From an uncultured Eubacteriaceae bacterium (lineage in GTDB: Bacteria; Bacillota; Clostridia; Oscillospirales; Acutalibacteraceae): a stretch of DNA of 6,085 nucleotides. The DNA is taken from NCBI GenBank assembly GCA_937905915.1, contig CALCVR010000211.1, positions 1-6,085 of the forward strand, read 5' to 3'. A program made the translations under genes and the position numbers. The notes under the pieces are model-generated. The model searched no databases, was not told where the DNA came from, and was given only the letters and a program-made list of their open reading frames with translations. Below are positions 1 through 5,275 of this stretch, in pieces. Within the stretch, counting starts at the first letter, position 1; each line of letters begins with the position of its first letter.

Positions 1-6
1 CAACTG

Positions 7-159
7 TCATCCCCCTTGTATCAGCCTTTCAGGCTGTATCCTCACTACTTCTACGTCCCCGTTCACCTTCTCTGAAAGCAAACGGTGCTCATATTTTTTT
101 ATGTAACAGCGGATATCCGCTGCAATAATTAGGAAAAGAATCCCGTAATACCATCCCAT
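7..159 (-). CDS. Possible small single-pass membrane protein downstream of dacF
   Basis: I do not recognise this gene. From the ATG at 159 it encodes 50 residues; an in-frame TTG at 192 would give 61. The N-terminal part (about residues 2-19, MGWYYGILFLIIAADIRCYI) is hydrophobic enough for one membrane segment. A basic stretch (IKKYEHR) and a polar tail follow, which suggests the tail faces the cytoplasm. The ORF overlaps the 3' end of the carboxypeptidase gene by 31 bp from the ATG or 64 bp from the TTG. No good ribosome binding site precedes either start, so translation would depend on coupling to the upstream gene. In its favour, it ends in an ATGA junction next to a ribosome binding site for the following gene, and it fills the space between two co-directional genes. 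It could instead be a chance ORF in an intergenic spacer. Confidence 0.4.
   Translation of the reverse strand: MGWYYGILFLIIAADIRCYIKKYEHRLLSEKVNGDVEVVRIQPERLIQGG
11..17 (-). promoter_or_regulatory. Ribosome binding site for a gene starting at the left edge
   Basis: On the minus strand the sequence reads AAGGGGG, then ATGACAG, then TTG at positions 3-1. The purine run is spaced 7 nt from that TTG, which suits initiation there. The ATG at 10-8 overlaps the TGA stop of the preceding small ORF (ATGA junction) but has no spacer to the purine run, so it is the poorer start. Either way another gene of the same operon probably begins here. Its product cannot be identified from the few bases left. 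Confidence 0.5.
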
Positions 160-1298
160 ATCCACTGCCAAAAACCGCAGAATTTCTCCCAAGCCGATTT
201 AGGCGGATCATAGTCAATTCCCTCAGCGGCAATGAGATCGGTCTCGGCCACCGGCTGGCCGTTTAATGTGTATACCGCTTTGCCCAGCAAGTCCCCCACC
301 TTCACCGGCGCATAAACAAACCGGGGCAGTTGGATGGTGCGTTCCAACTGATCAAATTCATCTGGCAGCAGAGTAGCCGATGGCACATCCTGGGCTACCA
401 CCCGCAACAATTGATTTTGTTCGTCCCCGCCCACCACTGGCAAGGTGATGGCGGGTACCGGCGGCAAGGATTGGGTGGACATAATCGAGAACCCGTAATC
501 AAACATGGCCCCGTGATCCTTCCAGTCGTTGCCATCGTTTAGGGTCACGGCAATGAGACGGACGCCGTCCCGCTCTGCGCAGGATCCCAGGCACCGCCCC
601 GCCTTTTTGGTAAACCCCGTTTTAACTCCAATAGCGCCTTCGTACATACGGAGCAGCCGGTTGTGATTGGACAAAGTCCTTTCCTGCGGCGGATTGCCGA
701 AAGTAACCTTGGACGTCTTGGATCCGGCAATGCTGGCAAAAGCCGGATTGTTCATAGCTTCCCGGGCGATGAGCGCCATATCGTAGGCGCAGGAATAATG
801 TCCCTCTGCATCCAAGCCGGAGGGCGTGACAAAATTGGTGTCCTGACATCCGATTTCCTGCGCACGCTCGTTCATCAATTGGGCAAACCCTTCCAAAGAG
901 CCGCCTAAGGTGATAGCCGCCGCCATGGCCGCATCGTTGCCCGATGGAAGCAGCATTCCCACCGCTAGGCCTTCCATGCTGACGGTATCGCCGGCCCTTA
1001 GGCCCATAGCGGTGCCTTCCACCCGGACCATCTCATCGGTAACGGTGATCTCCTGGGTGGGATCGCCCAGCTCCAAAGTGAGCAGAGCCGTCATGATCTT
1101 AGTGGTACTGGCCATGGCCAGATGTTCCTTTTCATTGACCGCCATAAGCACCCGACCGGTACTGCATTCTATCAGCACCGCTCCCCGTGCTGACCCGGTA
1201 GGAGGCGTAATCTCCTGGGCCCAAGCCGGCACAGGACATGTCATCGCCACGAGTATCATCGACATCATTACCACTAGAATTTTACGCAAAACAACCAC
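129..1298 (-). CDS. dacF: D-alanyl-D-alanine carboxypeptidase, DacF-like (peptidase S11, PBP5 family)
   Basis: This is a secreted low-molecular-weight penicillin-binding protein that removes the terminal D-Ala from peptidoglycan stem peptides and so limits cross-linking. The 389 residues begin with a signal peptide: a short basic start, a hydrophobic core at about 7-19 and a likely cut after A-W-A at 25-27. All three serine-hydrolase motifs are intact: S64-T-T-K67 (catalytic Ser and Lys), S119-G-N121 and K226-T-G228. Residues about 283-368 match the beta-rich PBP5 C-terminal domain. The last 20 residues are Trp/Phe-rich (WEKFCGFWQWIWDGITGFFS) and probably form an amphipathic membrane anchor. 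Its length and place beside gerW fit the sporulation DacF/DacB type, which adjusts spore cortex or forespore wall; that role is inferred from context. The start is uncertain by three codons: GTG at 1298 has GAGG only 3 nt upstream, while TTG at 1289 has AGGTGG 5 nt upstream. The start region lies in a strong RNA hairpin. Confidence 0.93.
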   Translation of the reverse strand: MVVLRKILVVMMSMILVAMTCPVPAWAQEITPPTGSARGAVLIECSTGRVLMAVNEKEHLAMASTTKIMTALLTLELGDPTQEITVTDEMVRVEGTAMGLRAGDTVSMEGLAVGMLLPSGNDAAMAAAITLGGSLEGFAQLMNERAQEIGCQDTNFVTPSGLDAEGHYSCAYDMALIAREAMNNPAFASIAGSKTSKVTFGNPPQERTLSNHNRLLRMYEGAIGVKTGFTKKAGRCLGSCAERDGVRLIAVTLNDGNDWKDHGAMFDYGFSIMSTQSLPPVPAITLPVVGGDEQNQLLRVVAQDVPSATLLPDEFDQLERTIQLPRFVYAPVKVGDLLGKAVYTLNGQPVAETDLIAAEGIDYDPPKSAWEKFCGFWQWIWDGITGFFS

Positions 1299-1332
1299 CT
1301 GCCTCGACTATCTATATGCAGGTGGCCGCTTC
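1288..1332 (-). promoter_or_regulatory. RNA hairpin covering the dacF ribosome binding site and start
   Basis: On the minus-strand transcript, CCACCUGC (1325-1318) pairs perfectly with GCAGGUGG (1302-1295). The stem extends outward to 1332/1288 through three more Watson-Crick and four G-U pairs, giving 15 pairs around a 15-nt loop (1317-1303). The 3' arm contains the AGGTGG ribosome binding site, the GTG start and part of the alternative TTG start. The gerW stop codon (1340-1338) is only 5 nt before the stem, so a ribosome finishing gerW would open it. That arrangement suits translational coupling. The U-rich sequence UUGUUUU after the core stem would also allow weak transcription attenuation. 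The pairing is seen in the sequence; the function is inferred. Confidence 0.55.
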
Positions 1333-1337
1333 TATTT

Positions 1338-1733
1338 TCACAGGTCGGGAGAAATGTCCTTCTCCTTTTTATCCTTTTGGAATAAATTTGACACTTTGTC
1401 AAACAGCTCCGGCACCAATTTAACCACATTGGATGCGGTATCGTCGCCGCTGGCCAATTGGAGCATTCTCGTCTCGCCGTTTTGCAGTACGATAAATGCC
1501 ACCGGTGTAATGGTTACGCCCATACCGGTTCCGCCGCCAAACAAATCCTTCTGGGTTTTGGAGGGAAAATCACTGCCTCCCGCGCCAAAACCGTAGGACA
1601 CTTTGGATACTGGGATCAATACGCTTCCGTCTGGAGAGGTAATGGGATTGCCGATAATGGTATTGGCATCCACCATTTCCCGGATTTTCTTCATGGTTGT
1701 TTCCATCATACCTTGAATAGGATGTTCACTCAT
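1338..1733 (-). CDS. ytfJ: GerW family sporulation protein (YtfJ)
   Basis: The 131 residues match the GerW/YtfJ family, usually about 130-150 residues, which is linked to spore formation and to germination with certain nutrients in Bacillus. The biochemical function of the family is not established. Visible features are the N-terminal helix with E11-T-T-M-K-K-I-R, the segment N24-T-I-I-G-N-P-I, the strand V38-L-I-P-V-S-K-V-S followed by Y47-G-F-G-A-G-G, and a second glycine-rich turn at 65-72 (FGGGTGMG) leading into T-P-V-A-F. The charged C-terminus (KDKKEKD) is probably flexible. There is no signal peptide or membrane segment. The gene begins 5 bp after the DUF2953 gene; its likely ribosome binding site, AGGCGG about 10 nt before the ATG, lies inside that gene's end. 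The same pairing (ytfI-ytfJ) exists in Bacillus, which supports both calls. Confidence 0.93.
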   Translation of the reverse strand: MSEHPIQGMMETTMKKIREMVDANTIIGNPITSPDGSVLIPVSKVSYGFGAGGSDFPSKTQKDLFGGGTGMGVTITPVAFIVLQNGETRMLQLASGDDTASNVVKLVPELFDKVSNLFQKDKKEKDISPDL

Positions 1734-1738
1734 TTTGA

Positions 1739-2395
1739 CTACACCGCCTTTTCCTGTGTGGTTTGGCCTGAGGCCACTGTCATTTTTTGTTTCATCATGG
1801 TACGGAATAACGTTAAAAGGAATGCCGCACCAATTGCCAGCAAGACAAGCAGTTCTACCCGGATACGGGCATGAAGATAGAACCTCGTTTTGCTTCCTTC
1901 TGTAAAATCTGGGATCACGGCGAATTCCCGAATCCCTGTCACCCTCACTGCATTACATGCCACAGCAAAAGCAGAATACACCGCTGCGCAGGTTTTGCCG
2001 TATTGGATAGCTGTATCCGCTGCATCCTCACCAGCTACCGCCATGTCAAAGCATAGGTGGTTTACCTTCACATGCCGTAGCATAGAGCGCATTGCCCGCC
2101 CCATTTGTTTGAGAATTTCTTTCAGCATACTTATGGTTTCACCGAGGGGACGCTCCGTAAAGAACTTGTGCAGAGCATTCTCCTGGGACTCCTCCTGCTG
2201 GGACGGTGCCGATTTTTTGGGATGTTTGGGTCTCTTTTTTTCTTTCTCCTCCTTGGGGAACTTGAACGAGAAAAAGAGATATCCCACCTTAACCCAAGCA
2301 TTGCCCGGCTGCCTTGCTTCCAACGTAACGGTCACCGGCAGGAGAAAAAGCAGGACGATGACCGCCAGTATGGCCAATGCAATCCACCATCCCAC
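1739..2395 (-). CDS. DUF2953 membrane protein (YtfI-like)
   Basis: This is a 218-residue protein of unknown function in the DUF2953 family, recognised by its layout and by its place directly before gerW. An N-terminal membrane segment (about 3-25) is followed by a short hydrophobic/aromatic stretch (V35-K-V-G-Y-L-F-F-S-F). Then comes a strongly charged Lys/Glu/Pro linker at about 47-73. A middle domain (about 80-175) contains the H-V-K-V-N-H-L-C-F-D segment, an A-G-E-D-A-A-D-T-A motif and a Y-G region near 130. A second membrane segment spans about 180-197 and a polar tail ends the protein. The GTG start is well supported, with AAAGGAGG 8 nt upstream. It begins 21 bp after scpB. Co-occurrence with gerW suggests a part in sporulation, but this is inference from neighbourhood. 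Confidence 0.85.
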   Translation of the reverse strand: MGWWIALAILAVIVLLFLLPVTVTLEARQPGNAWVKVGYLFFSFKFPKEEKEKKRPKHPKKSAPSQQEESQENALHKFFTERPLGETISMLKEILKQMGRAMRSMLRHVKVNHLCFDMAVAGEDAADTAIQYGKTCAAVYSAFAVACNAVRVTGIREFAVIPDFTEGSKTRFYLHARIRVELLVLLAIGAAFLLTLFRTMMKQKMTVASGQTTQEKAV

Positions 2396-2416
2396 TTTGA
2401 CATCCTCCTTTCGCTG

Positions 2417-2998
2417 CTAACCAATGTCGCTGATGTCGGTTTGTTCATCCGGGATCGAGCCGTCTTCTTGAGGCTTCCCATCCCCTTCCTGCCTCGGCAG
2501 AGGCGGAAGATCGCTAAGGCTCTGCAAGCCAAAGCACCGGAGAAAATGAGAGGTTGTCCCATAGACCAACGGACGCCCCGGCAGTTCCAGCCGCCCTTTT
2601 TCTTCCAAAAGCCCCTTTGCGGTCAGGCTGTTGACAACGCCGGCACAGTCCACGCCGCGCACCTGTTCCACAAAAGCCTTGGTCACCGGTTGGTTGTATG
2701 CCACTACTGCTAAAACCTCCATGGCAGCCTGGGAAAGAGGCGCGTTGCGCTTGATCTCCAGAGCCCGGCGAATAACCGGCATGTACTGGCTGCGGGCGCA
2801 CATCTGGTATGAATCATCCATTTTGACAATGCACAGTGCGCTTTCCTCTGCATCCAGCCGATCGGAAAGCTGCTGGATCAAGCGGATAACCGTTTGTTTA
2901 TCGGTCTCCAGTGTCTCGCTCAAACGAGTTGCCGTCACTCCCTCGCCGCTGGCAAACAGGATTGCTTCGATACCGGCCTGCAACTTTTTTATTTCCAT
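2417..2998 (-). CDS. scpB: Segregation and condensation protein B (ScpB)
   Basis: ScpB dimers bind ScpA and join SMC in the bacterial condensin that compacts and segregates the newly replicated origin regions. The 193 residues show the two winged-helix domains of the family: roughly 5-80 and 88-160. The second contains the hallmark P-L-S-Q-A-A-M-E-V-L-A-V-V-A-Y-N-Q-P run and ends in the conserved P140-G-R-P-L-V-Y-G-T-T149 and F-L-R-C-F-G-L. The last 30 residues (164-193) are acidic and Gly/Pro-rich, probably disordered, as in many ScpB proteins. The ATG at 2998 overlaps the end of scpA by 10 bp, so translation is likely coupled. A GGTG sequence 7 nt upstream, inside scpA, is the only ribosome binding site candidate and is weak. 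Confidence 0.96.
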   Translation of the reverse strand: MEIKKLQAGIEAILFASGEGVTATRLSETLETDKQTVIRLIQQLSDRLDAEESALCIVKMDDSYQMCARSQYMPVIRRALEIKRNAPLSQAAMEVLAVVAYNQPVTKAFVEQVRGVDCAGVVNSLTAKGLLEEKGRLELPGRPLVYGTTSHFLRCFGLQSLSDLPPLPRQEGDGKPQEDGSIPDEQTDISDIG

Positions 2999-3714
2999 CT
3001 TCCGTCACCGTCCGCTTTCAGCACCGTGTTTCCCCCATTCTCTTCAATGGCGATACGCTTGCTTCGGATCAGCTCCAAAATAGCTAAAAACGTGGCCACC
3101 ATCTCCGATCGGCTGCGGGAAGCATCGATCAAGTCGTCCATGGACATGCGCTTACCGCCCCAAAGGCGCCTGAGCACAAACACCACACGGGAGGAAACCG
3201 ACACGATTTTGCGGGATACGATGCCGGAAAATGCCTCGGCCGGCGGCGGCACCTTTCGCTTGCCTCGGCCGGCAGCCAACAAATAGTATTCCTGCAGAAT
3301 GCGGGACGGATGCTGACGGCGGTAGGTTTGATCGATGGGCAGTTCCAAAGCCGGCCTTCCCGTCAAGTCGAACCCACCCGACTGCTGCGCTCTTTCCTCC
3401 AGCTGCGCCGCTGCTTGCTGCACCGCCTGGTATTCCAAAAGCTGGCCGGTCAGCTCTCGCTTCAGTTCTTCCGACTCCTCCGGTCTGGGCAGCAATGACG
3501 CCGTCTTGATATACACAAGCCTGGCTGCCATCTCCATAAACTCGCTGGCCACATCCAAATCAGCCTGCTGCATAGCCTCAATATGTTTCATGTATTGGGC
3601 AAGCAGCTGGGCGATGGGAATGTCGTTGATGTTGAGCTTATGCTTTGCAATCAGGTGGAGCAAAAGATCCAAAGGTCCCTCAAACACCGGCAGCTTGTAG
3701 GATAGTTTTACCAT
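2989..3714 (-). CDS. scpA: Segregation and condensation protein A (ScpA kleisin)
   Basis: ScpA is the kleisin that bridges the SMC ATPase heads and carries the ScpB dimer. The 241-residue length is usual. The N-terminal domain has the diagnostic F11-E-G-P-L-D-L-L-L-H-L-I22, followed by L-N-I-N-D-I-P-I and the E-F-M-E-M-A-A-R-L-V-Y-I-K-T-A-S-L-L-P segment that contacts SMC. A Gln/Glu-rich middle (about 80-120) matches the ScpB-binding helix region. The C-terminal winged helix that contacts the other SMC head covers about 165-230, with R202-S-E-M-V-A-T-F-L-A-I-L-E-L. The ATG has GGAG 6 nt upstream and begins 12 bp after the protease gene. Nothing essential appears to be missing. Confidence 0.97.
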   Translation of the reverse strand: MVKLSYKLPVFEGPLDLLLHLIAKHKLNINDIPIAQLLAQYMKHIEAMQQADLDVASEFMEMAARLVYIKTASLLPRPEESEELKRELTGQLLEYQAVQQAAAQLEERAQQSGGFDLTGRPALELPIDQTYRRQHPSRILQEYYLLAAGRGKRKVPPPAEAFSGIVSRKIVSVSSRVVFVLRRLWGGKRMSMDDLIDASRSRSEMVATFLAILELIRSKRIAIEENGGNTVLKADGDGRWK

Positions 3715-3726
3715 CTTTTTCTCCGC

Positions 3727-4398
3727 TTATACAAGCCCCAAAGCTTTAAAGGGCAGGTTTACCAGCCACCACAATCCGTTGGTCACCTTGTTGCCCAAAA
3801 AGGCCAATGGCCAGTCCAAGACGCCTACCACCAGCAAAACCATCAAACCGATCCAAATGTACCGTTCGTATTGCTGGATTTTAAAATTCCACTTGTCGGG
3901 AAGAAAATAACTGACAATGCGAGAGCCGTCCAAAGGCGGGCAGGGAAGCAGATTAAAGACGGCCAATGAGATATTAATGGACGCCAACGTGGTAAAGAAG
4001 AAAGAGATCGCTTGCCAAACCACCAACGTCATGGGGATAAAGCTCACAAGACGCAATACCAGCATAGCGAGGAAACCCATAATCAGATTGCTGACCGGTC
4101 CAGCCAATGCGGTGATGGCCATGCCCGATTTTGGATTTTTAAAATTTCGGGGATTGACCGGCACGGGTTTTGCCCATCCGATTCCTACCAGCAGGATCAT
4201 CAATGAACCAAAAGGATCCAGATGTGCACCTGGATTTAACGTCATACGGCCGCTCCATTTGCCAGTATCGTCGCCCAGCTTGTGGGCCATATAGGCGTGG
4301 GCAAATTCGTGCACTGGCAAAATGGCCACCAGCACAAAGGCTCGTACCAAAATCGACAAAATCATCTGACTCATGTTTCCACTAAACAAAGAAAGCAC
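3727..4398 (-). CDS. Site-2 protease family membrane metalloprotease (peptidase M50)
   Basis: This is an intramembrane zinc protease. Counting from the GTG at 4398 (223 residues), the first membrane segment carries the zinc-binding H30-E-F-A-H34, with E31 as catalytic base. The A-G-P-V-S-N motif lies at 99-104. A later membrane segment carries N149-L-L-P-C-P-P-L-D-G158, where D157 is the third zinc ligand. Further membrane segments lie near 66-75, 105-121, 125-142 and 182-200. There is no PDZ domain, as expected for the compact YwhC-like group that often sits before scpA in Clostridia. Its substrate is unknown. An in-frame GTG (4407) and ATG (4404) lie within the GAGGTGAT ribosome binding site, so the GTG at 4398 is preferred. 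Confidence 0.9.
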   Translation of the reverse strand: MLSLFSGNMSQMILSILVRAFVLVAILPVHEFAHAYMAHKLGDDTGKWSGRMTLNPGAHLDPFGSLMILLVGIGWAKPVPVNPRNFKNPKSGMAITALAGPVSNLIMGFLAMLVLRLVSFIPMTLVVWQAISFFFTTLASINISLAVFNLLPCPPLDGSRIVSYFLPDKWNFKIQQYERYIWIGLMVLLVVGVLDWPLAFLGNKVTNGLWWLVNLPFKALGLV

Positions 4399-4402
4399 TG
4401 TC

Positions 4403-4410
4403 ATCACCTC
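4403..4410 (-). promoter_or_regulatory. Ribosome binding site deciding the protease start
   Basis: GAGGTGAT on the minus strand is an 8-base match to the complement of the 16S rRNA 3' end. It lies 4 nt before the GTG at 4398 (8 nt counted from the GAGG core). Starts at 4407 or 4404 would fall inside this site, so they are unlikely. Confidence 0.7.
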
Positions 4411-4418
4411 ATCGTACT

Positions 4419-4447
4419 ATTATAACGTCCACTTTCCCAAATTACAA
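4419..4447 (-). promoter_or_regulatory. Sigma-A-type promoter of the protease-scpAB-gerW-dacF operon
   Basis: On the minus strand there is a -35 TTGTAA (4447-4442, four of six consensus bases), a 17-bp spacer and a perfect -10 TATAAT (4424-4419). Transcription should start near 4412. That is only about 2 nt before the ribosome binding site and about 14 nt before the GTG start, so the leader would be extremely short. All downstream genes to the left edge are co-directional with gaps of 39 bp or less, so this may drive the whole operon. Confidence 0.75.
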
Positions 4448-4463
4448 GGCCGACGACAACCAA

Positions 4464-4489
4464 TCCCCTTTTCTCCTCTTTTCTTTCTC
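4464..4489. other. 26-nt homopyrimidine/homopurine tract between divergent promoters
   Basis: The plus strand has 26 uninterrupted pyrimidines; the minus strand is therefore all purine. The tract lies between the -35 boxes of the two divergent promoters, 7 bp before the uracil-DNA glycosylase -35 and 16 bp before the protease -35. It has no coding explanation. It could affect DNA shape or regulator binding, but no function can be read from it. Confidence 0.6.
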
Positions 4490-4496
4490 AATACGG

Positions 4497-4525
4497 CTGA
4501 CAGAATAGCCTATCTATGGTATGAT
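4497..4525 (+). promoter_or_regulatory. Sigma-A-type promoter of the uracil-DNA glycosylase gene
   Basis: There is a -35 CTGACA (4497-4502) and a -10 TATGAT (4520-4525), each matching five of six consensus bases, with a 17-bp spacer. Transcription should start near 4532, about 31 nt before the ATG at 4563. This rules out the in-frame upstream ATG at 4521, which overlaps the -10. Confidence 0.75.
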
Positions 4526-4562
4526 AAAGATCCTATTTTGTTTTTTGGGGGAGGTTGTTCGG

Positions 4563-5159
4563 ATGATCGAAAGTTGGGAGCAATTGGAGGCCCAATGCCT
4601 TTCGTGCCATAAATGTTCTCTTTGTGAAACCCGTACCAACGTGGTGTTTGGAGTGGGAAATCGTCAGGCGGAGGGTCTGTTTGTGGGGGAAGGCCCTGGA
4701 CAACAAGAGGATCTCAAAGGCGAACCCTTTGTGGGGCGAGGTGGACAATTATTGGATAAATATCTGGCTGCTGTGGGGTTGGACCGCAAGAGCGTCTACA
4801 TCGCCAACATTGTCAAATGCCGTCCCCCGGAAAACCGGGATCCTAAGCCGGAGGAACAAGACGCTTGCATTGGTTGGCTGCGCAATCAATTCTATCTCAT
4901 GCGTCCCAAAATTCTTGTGTGCTTGGGACGCATTGCCGCTATAAAGCTCATCAAACCGGATTTTCGCGTTACCAAGGAGCACGGCCAATTCTTTGAAAAA
5001 AACGATATTCTCATGATGGGCACCTATCATCCGGCCTCCATCCTGCGCAACGCGCGCCAGAAGCCGGAAGCCTTTGCTGATTTTATCGCCTTACGGGACA
5101 AGATAAAAGAGCTTTGTCCCAACACCCCTGTTTTGGATTTAGAGCCGGTTTCCTTCTAA
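4563..5159 (+). CDS. Uracil-DNA glycosylase, family 4 (iron-sulfur type)
   Basis: This base-excision repair enzyme removes uracil produced by cytosine deamination or dUTP incorporation. The 198 residues carry four cysteines at the positions expected for the family's 4Fe-4S cluster: C15, C18, C86 and C102. The uracil-binding motifs are present: G42-E-G-P-G46 followed by Q-Q-E-D50, then E54-P-F-V-G-R59, the N82-I-V-K-C-R-P-P-E-N-R92 block, and H156-P157 in the late catalytic loop (T-Y-H-P-A). The usual R-G-Q before the late loop reads H140-G-Q here. Two extra cysteines, C12 and C21, give a regular CX2CX2CX2C start. The ATG at 4563 is chosen because GGAGG lies 8 nt upstream and the predicted transcript starts after the earlier ATG at 4521. 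The gene diverges from the protease operon and has its own promoter. Confidence 0.94.
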   Translation: MIESWEQLEAQCLSCHKCSLCETRTNVVFGVGNRQAEGLFVGEGPGQQEDLKGEPFVGRGGQLLDKYLAAVGLDRKSVYIANIVKCRPPENRDPKPEEQDACIGWLRNQFYLMRPKILVCLGRIAAIKLIKPDFRVTKEHGQFFEKNDILMMGTYHPASILRNARQKPEAFADFIALRDKIKELCPNTPVLDLEPVSF

Positions 5160-5209
5160 AAAGGGTCGGCAAGACGCTGCGCAAAATTGTATCACCCTTT
5201 CCGTTTTTT
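5160..5209 (+). terminator. Possible weak intrinsic terminator after the glycosylase gene
   Basis: AAAGGGT (5160-5166) pairs with ACCCTTT (5194-5200), and TTTTTT follows at 5204-5209 after CCG. An inner pairing of GCAA (5169-5172) with TTGT (5187-5190) could extend the stem across an internal loop. The stem is short and imperfect with a large apical loop, so termination may be partial and the next gene may be read through. No convincing promoter is visible in the rest of the gap up to 5272. Confidence 0.35.
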
Positions 5210-5275
5210 GAATAAGATGGGCTAGATGGATGCCATTTCACCCAATAAAAGGCACCCGAACGGAGGGAATTCGTG

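Noticed and set aside
1311..1316. TATAGA on the minus strand as a -10 box for a separate dacF promoter
   Set aside because: No acceptable -35 lies 16-18 bp upstream, and the bases fall in the loop of the proposed hairpin. No sporulation sigma-factor motif was convincing either.
910..1596. Long plus-strand ORF of 228 codons with a hydrophobic start
   Set aside because: It lies antisense to dacF and gerW, both of which have intact family motifs, and it has no recognisable domain. Its length reflects codon bias of the genes on the other strand.
2105..2713. Plus-strand ORF of 202 codons
   Set aside because: It is antisense to the DUF2953 gene and scpB, with Phe/Leu-rich low-complexity sequence that mirrors their Lys/Glu-rich codons. 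No family features.
4521..4562. Upstream in-frame ATG adding 14 residues to the glycosylase
   Set aside because: It overlaps the -10 box, lies before the predicted transcript start and has no ribosome binding site, while the ATG at 4563 has GGAGG at ideal spacing.
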